Both the position numbers and the translations under genes were made by a program. From an uncultured Alphaproteobacteria bacterium (GTDB lineage: Bacteria; Pseudomonadota; Alphaproteobacteria; UBA11222), in contig CAMYID010000004.1 of NCBI GenBank assembly GCA_947258435.1, positions 124,001 through 188,000 of the forward strand: a stretch of 64,000 bases of DNA. The letters are read 5' to 3'. Each line of letters opens with the position of its first letter. Position 1 is the first letter of the stretch. Below the pieces are notes generated by a model. The model was given only the letters and a program-made list of their open reading frames with translations, searched no databases and was not told the DNA's origin. Positions 51,311 through 60,382 of the stretch are shown in pieces.

Positions 51311-51510
51311 TGTGTCATGTCCTTTCAAATGTTGCCTCTGGTAAGGACGAACAGGAATGATTACTTATCCTTCTTCCGGGCGCCACGTTCGGAATTGTTC
51401 CGGTTGAGACCAATTGCCGCGCGCACCCGCCCGATTTGACAATAGACTGTTAACCAACCGGCTTTTACGCTTGAGCTACTTATTTAATCCGGCCAAACAG
51501 GATTGCTACC

Positions 51511-52170
51511 ATGCTGAAACATCAGGCCGTAGACACGCCCCCTGATTTCGATACGCAATTTCGCCAGAATTTTGCCGATCTTCTGCGCTGGCGGCGCGAT
51601 GTGCGGCATTTCCTCACAGACCCGATCGACGAGCATATCTTCCAGAAAGTTATGGCGCTGACCAATTATGCGCCGTCGGTTGGTAACAGTCAGCCCTGGC
51701 GCTTTGTGCGGGTCAACGATTCGGGCCGGCGCGAGCGGGTGATCGGCAATTTCAAAAAGCTCAATGCGGCGGCCCTTGCAGACTATAAGGGTGATCGCGC
51801 GGCGCTTTATGCAAAGCTGAAGCTTGCGGGATTGCAGGAGGCGCCGGTGCATCTTGCCGTCTTTTCCGATGAGGGAACCGAGCAGGGACACAAGCTTGGC
51901 CGTAAGACAATGCCGGAAATGCTGCGCTATTCGGTCGTGACGGCGGTTCATACATTATGGCTTGTGGCGCGGGCCTATGATCTTGGTGTGGGGTGGGTAT
52001 CGATCCTCGATCCCGAGGAAATTTCCACGATCCTTGAGGTTCCGGAAGAATGGCGGCTTGTCGCTTATCTCTGCATCGGTTATCCAGCAAAAAAGGAAAT
52101 GACGCCGGAGCTGGAACTCAAGGGGTGGGAACATCGCCATCCTGAGAATTGTGAGGTTCTGCTCCGCTGA
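51511..52170 (+). CDS. bluB: 5,6-dimethylbenzimidazole synthase
   Basis: BluB splits reduced FMN with oxygen to form 5,6-dimethylbenzimidazole, the lower ligand of cobalamin. The 219-residue protein is of normal length. RWRRDVRHFLTDPIDEHIFQ, NYAPSVGNSQPWRFVRVNDS, then LWLVARAYDLGVGWVSILDP and EEWRLVAYLCIGYP are BluB signatures in the nitroreductase fold. A CobD/CobC-type decarboxylase gene follows, overlapping or within 43 bases; together they supply the lower ligand and its linker. There is no riboswitch in the 200 bases upstream, unlike cobW. ATG 51511. Confidence 0.95.
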   Translation: MLKHQAVDTPPDFDTQFRQNFADLLRWRRDVRHFLTDPIDEHIFQKVMALTNYAPSVGNSQPWRFVRVNDSGRRERVIGNFKKLNAAALADYKGDRAALYAKLKLAGLQEAPVHLAVFSDEGTEQGHKLGRKTMPEMLRYSVVTAVHTLWLVARAYDLGVGWVSILDPEEISTILEVPEEWRLVAYLCIGYPAKKEMTPELELKGWEHRHPENCEVLLR

Positions 52171-52213
52171 CCTGTGCCGGGCCGACCGGCACGCAAAAGC
52201 CGGTAGAAAGACA

Positions 52214-53305
52214 GTGCAGCCCGATAGCCCGAACCCTGCGCCGCCGCATGGCGGGGATCTTGCCGCCGCCGAACGTGAGTTCGGCCGGCCGGATGAAGGC
52301 TGGCTCGATCTTTCGACCGGGATTAATCCCGCATCCTATCCTGTCGCTGTGTTTTCTTCCGATGTGTGGCGTAAATTGCCCGAGCGCAGGCTTTACGACG
52401 CAGTATTTGCCAGTCTGCGCGACTATCTGGGGCTGGCCGACAACAGGGCGGCGGTTGCGGCGCCGGGTACCCAGGCTTTCATCCAGTGGCTGCCCTATTT
52501 GCGTGCACCTTCACGCGTTGCGGTCTGGACGCCGACATATGCCGAGCACGCCTATTGCTGGCAACAGGCGGGGCACAGCGTGCGTGCAATCGCACCGGCA
52601 TTGACGACCGGCAATGCGGATGCCCGTTTCACCGCGTTTACCGATGAAGTCCGGCATGGCGATGTGGATGTGGTGGTGGTGGTTAATCCCAACAATCCCG
52701 ACGGGATTTGCCACGATCCCACGCGGCTTGAGGAATTGCGCAGCCTGCTTGCCGCACGTGGTGGCTGGCTGATCGTTGACGAGGCATTTGCCGATGCGGT
52801 GCCTGAGACAAGCCTTGCGGGCGCGGCGCGAACCGAGGGGCTGATTGTTCTGCGCTCTTTTGGCAAGTTTTTCGGGCTTGCCGGACTGCGACTTGGCTTT
52901 GCACTGGGTGATGTGGAGCTTCTCGACCGGCTGTCGCGCGCCCTGGGCCCCTGGGCTGTATCTGGCCCTGCGCTGGCGCTGGCAGCGCGGGCTTATGCGG
53001 ATTGCGACTGGATTGCCGCGACCCGTGCGCAGCTTGTTCTTGAACATAGCCAGCTTGCTGATTTGCTTGCCGGGCACGGATTCAGCCCCACAGGTAGGGT
53101 GCCGCTATTTACCCTGCTGACCACGCCCCATGCGGGTGAGATTCACGCGTTTTTCGCCCGGCGCGGGATCCTGCTGCGGCTGTTTGCGGAAGGGGCGCAA
53201 CCGTTGCACGCATTACGTATCGGCTTGCCGGGGAAGAGTGGGTTTGCACGTCTTGCAGCCGCTTTGGAGGCATTGCCGGGCACAGTGTTGCGTCGTCAAA
53301 ATTGA
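52214..53305 (+). CDS. cobD: Threonine-phosphate decarboxylase (aminopropanol linker synthesis)
   Basis: A PLP enzyme of about 363 residues that makes (R)-1-amino-2-propanol phosphate from L-threonine phosphate for cobalamin; alphaproteobacterial literature also calls it CobC. PHGGDLAAAEREFGRPDEGW, LDLSTGINPASYPVAVF (the LDFS.NINP-type motif), VVVVVNPNNPDGICHDPTRL, LIVDEAFADAVPETSL and the PLP-Lys segment LRSFGKFFGLAGLRLGFALG are visible. GTG 52214 is chosen, giving VQPDSPNPAPPHGG; an earlier GTG at 52151 overlaps the bluB end by 20 bases and adds an unlikely Cys/Arg-rich start. It is probably translated with bluB. Confidence 0.92.
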   Translation: MQPDSPNPAPPHGGDLAAAEREFGRPDEGWLDLSTGINPASYPVAVFSSDVWRKLPERRLYDAVFASLRDYLGLADNRAAVAAPGTQAFIQWLPYLRAPSRVAVWTPTYAEHAYCWQQAGHSVRAIAPALTTGNADARFTAFTDEVRHGDVDVVVVVNPNNPDGICHDPTRLEELRSLLAARGGWLIVDEAFADAVPETSLAGAARTEGLIVLRSFGKFFGLAGLRLGFALGDVELLDRLSRALGPWAVSGPALALAARAYADCDWIAATRAQLVLEHSQLADLLAGHGFSPTGRVPLFTLLTTPHAGEIHAFFARRGILLRLFAEGAQPLHALRIGLPGKSGFARLAAALEALPGTVLRRQN

Positions 53306-53410
53306 CAGGGCCGTACGCCTCTTCCATGCTTTCTGAATACTTCCAGCAATAATCGCCGGTAGTGGCCAGGGACGATCCGGGGCTGCTTTCCGGCCATAAG
53401 GGAGGATGCC

Positions 53411-53872
53411 ATGGAAGAGTTTTCCGTACCGACCCATCTGCCGAAATGGATTCAGGATCACGCGCGGCGCTATATCGAGAGCGGCGGTAAAGAGGGGCAT
53501 ATGCTCGATCTCAGCGCGGCGGGGGCGGAAGGTGAAGTGCCGACCCTGCTACTGCTGACCAGGGGACGCAAATCGGGCAAATATTTTACCGCTCCCCTCG
53601 TCTATGGGGAAAAGGATGGCAAAGTCATCATCGTTGCCTCACTTGGTGGCGCGCCGAAACATCCGAACTGGTACCCTAATCTTGTCGCTGACCCCAATGT
53701 AACGGTTCAGATCGGTACAGAGCGCTTTCGTGCCATTGCCCGTACCGCTGAAGGTGCCGAACGCGAAGAGCTGTGGCGCCATATGGCGACGGTGTTTCCC
53801 ACTTATGAGGAATATCAGGCAAAGACCGAACGCCGTATTCCGGTCGTTGTGTTGGAACGTCAGGCGGGATAG
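53411..53872 (+). CDS. DDN-family (nitroreductase/F420H2-dependent quinone reductase-like) protein
   Basis: A 153-residue split-barrel protein. HMLDLSAAGAEGEVPTLLLL, TRGRKSGKYFTAPLVYGEKD, KVIIVASLGGAPKHPNWYPN and LVADPNVTVQIGTERF are the hallmark order of deazaflavin-dependent (DDN) proteins, whose actinobacterial members bind F420H2 through the TRGRKSG and GG..HP.WY motifs. It lacks the N-terminal membrane-binding helix of Mycobacterium Ddn. This protein is strong support for F420 use in the source organism. It sits alone between cobD and the DUF938 gene. ATG 53411 follows GGGAGGAT. Confidence 0.9.
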   Translation: MEEFSVPTHLPKWIQDHARRYIESGGKEGHMLDLSAAGAEGEVPTLLLLTRGRKSGKYFTAPLVYGEKDGKVIIVASLGGAPKHPNWYPNLVADPNVTVQIGTERFRAIARTAEGAEREELWRHMATVFPTYEEYQAKTERRIPVVVLERQAG

Positions 53873-53914
53873 CTGCGCATTCTCGTCAGGCCCTGGTTCA
53901 AGGCCGGGGGGCAT

Positions 53915-54532
53915 CTATACCGTACGGCGCCAGACGAGCAGTTGATTATTTGCGGGCATGGGCACATCCGCTTTGAGGACAAGCCCGGCTTGCTTTGCCA
54001 GCGCATCGACCGCTTCGAAATCCCGGATGCCGCTTTCGCTGTCGCGTGCTTTGAGCCAGTCGTCAAACCGCGCATTGCTGTCACTGGTATAGGTGCCGTT
54101 ATATCTGAACGGGCCATAGATGCAGACGGTAGCTTCCGGCGCAAGCACCTTGTCCAGTCCGGCGAATAACAAGGCGACCGATGGCCAGGCCATAATATGC
54201 AGACAGTTGGCGCTGAATATGCCGTCATAGTGGCGTGCGGGCAGTGCCCAGTCAGCCGCCTTCACATCCAAAGCCACAGCGGTTCGGCAATTTCGCGGTG
54301 CCTGTGCCGCGATCCGTGCGTTTAGTGGAGCGAGAGCGGGGGCAAGTTCGCTCGGCTGCCAGACCAGATGCGGCAAAATCCCGGCGAAAAACACGGCATG
54401 CTGGCCGGTGCCGCTGCCGATCTCAAGCACAGAGGAGCAGGGAGCGAACCAGTCACCAAGCAGGCCGGCAATCGGTTGCTTGTTATTTTCTGCTGCCTGC
54501 GAAAAGGGAAGTATCGGGGATTTGTCACGCAT
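53915..54532 (-). CDS. DUF938 class I SAM-dependent methyltransferase-like protein
   Basis: A 205-residue protein. FSQAAENNKQPIAGLLGDWF, VLEIGSGTGQHAVFFAGILP (SAM motif I), LVWQPSELAPALAPLNARIA, YDGIFSANCLHIMAWPSVAL, VCIYGPFRYNGTYTSDSNAR, and FDDWLKARDSESGIRDFEAV fit DUF938. Substrate unknown. ATG 54532 is chosen; a TTG at 54544 is an alternative. It is divergent from the cobW operon; the riboswitch promoter begins within about 20 bases of its start. Confidence 0.9.
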   Translation of the reverse strand: MRDKSPILPFSQAAENNKQPIAGLLGDWFAPCSSVLEIGSGTGQHAVFFAGILPHLVWQPSELAPALAPLNARIAAQAPRNCRTAVALDVKAADWALPARHYDGIFSANCLHIMAWPSVALLFAGLDKVLAPEATVCIYGPFRYNGTYTSDSNARFDDWLKARDSESGIRDFEAVDALAKQAGLVLKADVPMPANNQLLVWRRTV

Positions 54533-54550
54533 GGGCCATTGCAATCGGGT

Positions 54551-54581
54551 TTGGTTATGGTGCGAATGCGAAAAGTATAAT
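54551..54581 (+). promoter_or_regulatory. Candidate promoter of the cobW-cobN-cobO operon
   Basis: TATAAT at 54576-54581 is a perfect -10 box, with TTGGTT at 54551-54556 as a -35 at 19-base spacing. Transcription would start near 54588, just ahead of the cobalamin riboswitch. Confidence 0.65.
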
Positions 54582-54594
54582 GCGCATCGGCGAC

Positions 54595-54780
54595 AACACT
54601 GTTATGGTCTGTTTGCCGCGATAAGGGAAGCCGGTGACGCGCTGCGAGAGATCGCAAATGCCATTCCGGCGCTGCCCCGCAACTGTGATGGGAAGGTTTC
54701 CGGCAGCAGGCCACTGGCAGGTTATCCTGCCGGGAAGGCGCTGGAAACCGCAGAACCTCAGTCAGGAGACCTGTCGGGCA
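54595..54780 (+). ncRNA. Cobalamin (B12) riboswitch
   Basis: The conserved aptamer landmarks appear in order: AAGGGAAGCCGGTGACGCG (about 54623-54641), GCGCTGCCCCGCAACTGTGA (about 54670), GGCCACTGGCAGGTTA, GGGAAGGCGCTGGAAACCGC, and the B12 box AGTCAGGAGACCTG ending near 54773. It binds adenosylcobalamin and lowers expression of the downstream genes. It lies about 150 bases upstream of cobW. The following GTCGGG...CCCGAC pair and a small GCCCCAC/GTGGGGC hairpin may be the expression platform; no terminator with a U-tract is seen, so control may be translational. Confidence 0.95.
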
Positions 54781-54932
54781 ACAATGTGTGTTGGGTTCCC
54801 GACGGGGGAGCGCGCACCACTGATCCGTTGGTTGTAGCCTGATCGCGCCCCACACAAGGGGTGGGGCAGGGTGTGCGATGGTCGGTGCGCCTGCCCTGTT
54901 GGTACGGACCGCCGATAAGGAACGGACAGATC

Positions 54933-55976
54933 ATGGCCACAGCCAATCCCGGGCAGAAAATTCCCGCAACTGTCATCACCGGCTTTCTGGGTGCCGGCAA
55001 GACAAGCCTTATCCGCCATTTGCTGCAATCTGCAGGCGGACGGAAACTTGCTCTGATCATCAATGAGTTTGGCGATCTGGGTGTCGATGGTGACATCCTG
55101 AAAGCCTGCGGTGATGAGAACTGCACCGAAGAAGATATTGTCGAGCTGGCCAATGGGTGTATCTGTTGCACGGTGGCCGATGATTTTCTGCCGACGATCG
55201 AAGCCTTGCTCGCCCGTCCTGACAGACCCGATCACATCGTCATTGAAACTTCGGGCCTTGCGCTGCCCAAACCGCTGGTTCAGGCGTTTAACTGGCCAGA
55301 GATCCGTACCCAGGTCACCGTCGACGGGGTGATCGCGGTGGTTGATGGCCCGGCGGTGGCTGACGGCTTGTTCGCATCTGACCCGGCGGCGGTACAGCGT
55401 CAGCGGCAGGCGGATGACAATCTGGATCATGAAAGCCCGCTTGAGGAACTGTTTGAGGATCAGCTCGCCTGCGCGGATATGGTTGTACTGAACAAGGGCG
55501 ATCTGCTTGATGAAAATCATTTCAGCGATGTGAGCGATATCATTCGGGGGCAGACCCGCTCCGCTGTCAGGCTAATCCGGGCGGCTCATGGGGTGGTGGA
55601 TCCGCAGGTTCTGCTGGGGTTGGGCGCGGGCGCGGAAGATGATCTGGCGAACCGGCCCTCGCATCACGATAGCGATCCGGATCACGATCACGATGATTTT
55701 GAAAGTTTCGTCGTCGAACTTGCGACGATTACCGATCCGACAGCGCTTGTCGCCCGGATTGAGCCTGTTATCGCGGCGCATAATATTCTGCGCATCAAGG
55801 GTTTTGCCGCTGTCGAGGGCAAGCCGATGCGGCTCGTTCTGCAGGGGGTGGGCGCGCGGCTGAACCATTATTACGATCGTGAATGGCAACCAGGTGAAGC
55901 GCAGGTAACGCGGCTTGTAGTGATCGGTGAGACAGGGCTCGACCAGGCGGCGATCCGGGCCGCGCTGACGGGTTAA
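54933..55976 (+). CDS. cobW: Cobalamin biosynthesis GTPase CobW (COG0523 metal chaperone)
   Basis: A 347-residue G3E GTPase thought to deliver cobalt to the CobN chelatase. Walker A ITGFLGAGKTS (about 16-26), the metal-binding CxCC motif NGCICCTVADDFLPT with Cys76, Cys78 and Cys79, and the ET-SGLALPKPL segment are present. A His/Asp-rich stretch, PSHHDSDPDHDHDDFES, lies near residue 250 and probably binds metal. ATG 54933 follows AAGGAACGGACAGATC, about 150 bases after the riboswitch, so a riboswitch-controlled leader is certain. cobN starts 14 bases after its stop. Confidence 0.95.
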   Translation: MATANPGQKIPATVITGFLGAGKTSLIRHLLQSAGGRKLALIINEFGDLGVDGDILKACGDENCTEEDIVELANGCICCTVADDFLPTIEALLARPDRPDHIVIETSGLALPKPLVQAFNWPEIRTQVTVDGVIAVVDGPAVADGLFASDPAAVQRQRQADDNLDHESPLEELFEDQLACADMVVLNKGDLLDENHFSDVSDIIRGQTRSAVRLIRAAHGVVDPQVLLGLGAGAEDDLANRPSHHDSDPDHDHDDFESFVVELATITDPTALVARIEPVIAAHNILRIKGFAAVEGKPMRLVLQGVGARLNHYYDREWQPGEAQVTRLVVIGETGLDQAAIRAALTG

Positions 55977-55990
55977 CGCGCGGATCCGTA

Positions 55991-58900
55991 ATGCATCTTC
56001 TGGCAGCAAAACCCGGCGAGATTACCGATGGGTCCGAAGCGGTAGACCTTGGCCAGACGCCGGGCGATATCGTCATTCTGTCCGCCGCGGATAGTGAGCT
56101 TGCCGGGATTGCCGGGGCCTACGCTGCGGATGGGGACAATCTGCCGAGCCTGCGGTTGGCCAATTTGATGCAGCTTGGTCACAATCTGTCAGTTGATATC
56201 TATACAGATGAAATTGTCGCCTCTGCCAGGCTCGTTGTGATCCGCTTGCTTGGCGGGGTCGGTTACTGGAGCTACGGGGTTGAACGGGTTACTGCCATCT
56301 GTCGCGCGCGTGACATTCCGCTTGCTATTTTACCCGGTGACGATCAGCCTGATGCGGAGCTTGTGCGGCTAAGCCGTCTGCCTACGGACGTTTGCCATCG
56401 CTTGTGGCAATATTGCATTCACGGGGGGCGGGAAAATTTCCGCAACATGCTTGCTTATTGTGCCGCGTTGACTGGTCGGGCGGTTGAATGGGCGGAACCC
56501 GCGCCGGTCCCGCGGGCCGGAATTTACGGGCCGGGCCTTGTGCATCCGGAACTGCGCGATCTTATGGCGGAATGGCAGGCGGATGCGCCTGTCTGCGCCA
56601 TTGTGTTCTATCGTGCGCTGATGCAGGGCGGCAATCTTGCTCCCGTCGATGCGCTGATCGATATGCTGAAGGAAGCGCGGCTCAATCCGCTGCCGCTCTA
56701 TGTCGCAAGCCTCAAGGACCCGGTCTCGGCAGAGCTTGTGGCGGCGCTGCTTGCCGAAGCGGGTGCCGATATCGTGCTTAATGCGACGGGGTTTGCTGTT
56801 GCGACGCCGGGAGAAGCGCGCGCCTCTTCACCCTTCGATGGTTGTGATTGCCCGGTGTTGCAGATTGTGCTGGCGGGTAATTCAGAGGAAAGCTGGCGAG
56901 AAGGCTTCACCGGGCTTGGTGCGCGCGATATTGCGATGAATGTCGCCCTGCCAGAGGTGGATGGCCGGATACTCAGCCGCGCCATTTCATTCAAGGCGGA
57001 AGCACGCCGTGATGCGGCAACCCAATGTGCGGTCGTCACCTATGCGCCGATTGATGACCGGGTGCGGTTTGTCGCAGCACTTGCTGCCCGCTGGGTCAGG
57101 TTGCGTCACGCACCCGTTGCGCAGCGCCGGGTGGCGATTATCCTTGCCAACTACCCTAACCGTGATGGCCGGATCGGCAATGGGGTGGGGCTTGATACCC
57201 CGGCTGGCACGATCAATTTACTGCGCGCCATGGCGGCACAAGGCTATACAATCACGGATATGCCCGAAGATGGCGCCGCACTTGTTGCCCGTATTCTGGA
57301 AGGTCCGACAAATGCGGTCACGGGGCGTGCATTGCGGCGCGCCGAACTTCATCTCTCGCTTGCCGGTTATCGGGCCTATTTCGATACATTACCCGAAGAA
57401 GTGCGCACCGCGATGTGCGCACGCTGGGGGCAACCCGAAGCCGATCCGTTTTTTTCCGACGGACGCTTCGCACTTTCTGCGTTTCGTATCGGGAATGTCG
57501 TGATCGGATTGCAGCCTGCGCGCGGCTATCAGATTGATCCGGTATCAAGCTATCATGATCCCGATCTTGTCCCACCGCATGGCTATGCCGCCTTTTATGC
57601 CTGGCTTCGGTTTGAGTTTGATGCTCATGCGGTGCTGCATATGGGCAAGCATGGCAATATGGAATGGCTGCCAGGCAAAGCAGTGGCCTTGTCGGAGACT
57701 TGTTTCTCTGAAGCGATGTTCGGCCCGACGCCGCATCTTTATCCGTTCATTGTCAATGATCCGGGCGAGGGCACGCAGGCCAAGCGACGCGCGCAGGCGG
57801 TCATCATCGATCATCTGACACCGCCCATGACCCGAGCGGAAACCTATGGTCCGCTTGCCGATCTTGAACGCCTTGTCGATGAATATTATGAGGCGACGGG
57901 GGTCGATCCGCGCCGCGTGCGGGTGCTGGGCGAAGAGATCCTGCGTCTGACCGTTTCCGCCGGGCTTGATCGCGATTGCGGCATTCTGCCCGACGATGGC
58001 GAGGATGACCGCCTGGCCAAGCTCGATAATTATCTGTGCGAGTTGAAAGAGCTGCAGATTCGCGATGGGCTGCATGTTTTCGGTGCATCCCCGCAGGGCC
58101 GTCAGCTGACAGACCTTCTGGTTGCGCTGGTGCGGGTGCCGCGCGGGGCAGGAGAAGGGGGCGATGCCTCTTTGATCCGTGCGATGGCCGAAGATGCGGG
58201 ATTTGGCAGCAAGGCGGATTTTGACCCGCTCGATTGCCGGTTCGGCGATCCGTGCAAGGGGCCGCGCCCCGCGATCATGGGATCGGCGGCGGGCTGGCGT
58301 AGCCGGGGGGATACGGTTGAGCGGCTGGAAATACTGGCGTGCCGGTTTGTTGAAGGCACGCTTGCGCCGCCGCCGGACTGGCACAGGACACGTGCCGTGC
58401 TTGCCACGCTGGAGCGCGATATCGGGCCTGCCGTCGCGGCATCGGGGGAAGCGGAGATTGCGGCTGTTCTGAAGGGGCTTGATGGCTGTTTCGTTGAGCC
58501 TGGCCCCTCCGGTGCGCCAACCCGGGGGCGTGTCGATGTGCTGCCGACCGGGCGCAACTTCTATTCCGTCGACAGCCGCACCGTGCCGACGGCCGCCGCC
58601 TGGCATCTTGGCTGGAAATCTGCGGGGCTGCTGCTTGCGCGGCACCGGCAGGAACATGGGGAATGGCCGCGTGCGCTTGCGATCAGTGCCTGGGGAACGG
58701 CGAATATGCGTACCGGCGGGGACGATCTGGCGCAGGCTCTGGCGTTGCTTGGGGTGCGGCCTGAATGGGACGCCGCGTCGCGCCGGGTGACAGGGTTTGA
58801 GATCCTGCCCCTGTCGGTGCTCGACCGGCCGCGTGTTGATGTGATGCTGCGTATATCGGGATTCTTCCGCGATGCCTTTCCGCAGCAGATCGCCTTGTTC

Positions 58901-59755
58901 GATTCGGCGGTGCGTGCGGTCGCCGAGCTTGACGAACCGGATGCCGATAATCCATTGGCGGCGCGTTACCGTAAAGAGGTGGCGGCCCACATATTGCGCG
59001 GGATGGATGCGGCGGAGGCGGCGGCGCGTGCGGGCTACCGGATCTTCGGATCGAAACCGGGTGCTTATGGTGCGGGTTTGCAGGCGCTGATGGATGAACG
59101 CGGCTGGGACAGCGAGGAAGATCTGGCGCGTGCCTATATCGCCTGGGGGGGCTATGCCTATGGGGCGGGTGCGGAAGGTCGCGCCGCGCATGGTTTGTTT
59201 GAAGCACGCCTCGCCGGGATCGATGCGGTGGTGCACAATCAGGATAATCGCGAGCATGATTTGCTCGATTCCGATGACTACTATCAGTTCGAAGGCGGGC
59301 TTGCGGTTGCCGTAGCGGTTACGAAAGGGGCGGCGGTGCCGGTTTGGCACAATGATCATTCACGACCCGAAAGCCCGAAGATCCGCAGCCTGGAGGAAGA
59401 GATTGCACGGGTTGTCCGCGCCCGTGTTGTCAATCCGAAATGGATCGAATCGGCGATGCGACACGGCTATAAAGGCGCGTTCGAGATGGCGGCGACGGTC
59501 GATTATCTTGTCGCATTCGCGGCAACCGCGCATGCGGTGGCCGATCATCATTTCGATGCGGTATTCGATGCCTATCTCGGGGATGAGCAGGTCCGCGCGT
59601 TCCTGCAGCGCGAAAACCCCGATGCCTTGCGCGAAATGGCGGAAAAATTAGGCGAAGCGCAGGACCGCGGGCTTTGGCAGCCGCGCGCCAACAGCATTTA
59701 TCCGCAACTCGAAGCGCTGATCGCACAGACGAGGAGAAATACCGATGGCCGATGA
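55991..59755 (+). CDS. cobN: Cobaltochelatase subunit CobN
   Basis: The 1254-residue large subunit of the ATP-dependent aerobic cobaltochelatase, which with CobS and CobT inserts Co2+ into hydrogenobyrinic acid a,c-diamide. Length is normal for CobN. Family blocks are visible: HMGKHGNMEWLPGKAVALSE, FVIVNDPGEGTQAKRR-like FIVNDPGEGTQAKRRAQAVI, NPDGDE-free VDEYYEATGVDPRRVRVLGE, FGSKPGAYGAGLQALMDERG and DLLDSDDYYQFEGGLA. CobS and CobT are not in the window. It overlaps cobO by 11 bases, so translation is coupled in cobW-cobN-cobO. Confidence 0.96.
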   Translation: MHLLAAKPGEITDGSEAVDLGQTPGDIVILSAADSELAGIAGAYAADGDNLPSLRLANLMQLGHNLSVDIYTDEIVASARLVVIRLLGGVGYWSYGVERVTAICRARDIPLAILPGDDQPDAELVRLSRLPTDVCHRLWQYCIHGGRENFRNMLAYCAALTGRAVEWAEPAPVPRAGIYGPGLVHPELRDLMAEWQADAPVCAIVFYRALMQGGNLAPVDALIDMLKEARLNPLPLYVASLKDPVSAELVAALLAEAGADIVLNATGFAVATPGEARASSPFDGCDCPVLQIVLAGNSEESWREGFTGLGARDIAMNVALPEVDGRILSRAISFKAEARRDAATQCAVVTYAPIDDRVRFVAALAARWVRLRHAPVAQRRVAIILANYPNRDGRIGNGVGLDTPAGTINLLRAMAAQGYTITDMPEDGAALVARILEGPTNAVTGRALRRAELHLSLAGYRAYFDTLPEEVRTAMCARWGQPEADPFFSDGRFALSAFRIGNVVIGLQPARGYQIDPVSSYHDPDLVPPHGYAAFYAWLRFEFDAHAVLHMGKHGNMEWLPGKAVALSETCFSEAMFGPTPHLYPFIVNDPGEGTQAKRRAQAVIIDHLTPPMTRAETYGPLADLERLVDEYYEATGVDPRRVRVLGEEILRLTVSAGLDRDCGILPDDGEDDRLAKLDNYLCELKELQIRDGLHVFGASPQGRQLTDLLVALVRVPRGAGEGGDASLIRAMAEDAGFGSKADFDPLDCRFGDPCKGPRPAIMGSAAGWRSRGDTVERLEILACRFVEGTLAPPPDWHRTRAVLATLERDIGPAVAASGEAEIAAVLKGLDGCFVEPGPSGAPTRGRVDVLPTGRNFYSVDSRTVPTAAAWHLGWKSAGLLLARHRQEHGEWPRALAISAWGTANMRTGGDDLAQALALLGVRPEWDAASRRVTGFEILPLSVLDRPRVDVMLRISGFFRDAFPQQIALFDSAVRAVAELDEPDADNPLAARYRKEVAAHILRGMDAAEAAARAGYRIFGSKPGAYGAGLQALMDERGWDSEEDLARAYIAWGGYAYGAGAEGRAAHGLFEARLAGIDAVVHNQDNREHDLLDSDDYYQFEGGLAVAVAVTKGAAVPVWHNDHSRPESPKIRSLEEEIARVVRARVVNPKWIESAMRHGYKGAFEMAATVDYLVAFAATAHAVADHHFDAVFDAYLGDEQVRAFLQRENPDALREMAEKLGEAQDRGLWQPRANSIYPQLEALIAQTRRNTDGR

Positions 59756-60377
59756 ACAAGCCGGAGCTGATTTCAGCCGTGCCAACGAAAAGGCGCGCAA
59801 GAAGAAAGCCGCACGCGACAAGATTCTTGCCACCAAGACCATCGAAAAGGGCTTGCTGATCGTGCATACGGGCAATGGCAAGGGGAAGTCCACGGCGGCA
59901 TTCGGGCTGGCCGCACGCGCCATTGGCAACGACATGCGCGTGGGAATCGTGCAGTTCGTCAAGGGGAAGTGGGAAACCGGTGAACGCCGTGTGCTTGAAG
60001 CCTTTCCCGATCAGGTTACGATCCGCACCATGGGGGAAGGCTTCACCTGGGAAACACAGGATCGTGCGCGCGATATTGCAGCCGCCCGCCGTGCCTGGGA
60101 CGTCTCCAGGGAGATGATTGAGGCTTGTCGCGGGCCTGATCCGGCCTATGACATGGTGATCCTCGACGAGCTTAATATCGTGCTGCGTTATGACAGTCTG
60201 CCATTGGAAGAGGTGGTGGCCTATCTGCGCGATAGGCCCGAAATGCTGCATGTGGTTGTGACGGGCCGCAACGCGAAGGAGCCGCTTTTGGAAGCGGCGG
60301 ATCTGGTGACCGAAATGACGATGGTCAAACACCCCTTCCGTTCCGGCGTCAAGGCGCAGAAAGGGATCGAGTTTTGA
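59745..60377 (+). CDS. cobO: Cob(I)yrinic acid a,c-diamide adenosyltransferase
   Basis: A 210-residue P-loop enzyme that moves the adenosyl group of ATP to the cobalt of Co(I) corrinoids. Walker A HTGNGKGKSTAAFG occupies residues about 41-54. MRVGIVQFVKGKWETGERRV, DMVILDELNIVLRYDSLPLE, VVTGRNAKEPLLEAADLVTE and MVKHPFRSGVKAQKGIEF, the last being the family C-terminus, are all present. It starts 11 bases before cobN ends, so the two are coupled. Convergent with cbiB with a five-base gap. Confidence 0.96.
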   Translation: MADEQAGADFSRANEKARKKKAARDKILATKTIEKGLLIVHTGNGKGKSTAAFGLAARAIGNDMRVGIVQFVKGKWETGERRVLEAFPDQVTIRTMGEGFTWETQDRARDIAAARRAWDVSREMIEACRGPDPAYDMVILDELNIVLRYDSLPLEEVVAYLRDRPEMLHVVVTGRNAKEPLLEAADLVTEMTMVKHPFRSGVKAQKGIEF

Positions 60378-60382
60378 GCGCT

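Noticed and set aside
51436-51465. TTGACA upstream of bluB as a promoter
   Set aside because: A -35 is clear, but no acceptable -10 box lies 16-18 bases downstream.
57545-59359. A 604-codon minus-strand open frame inside cobN
   Set aside because: It lies wholly antisense to a clear CobN and translates to Arg/His/Pro-rich sequence with no domain; long antisense frames are common in GC-rich genes.
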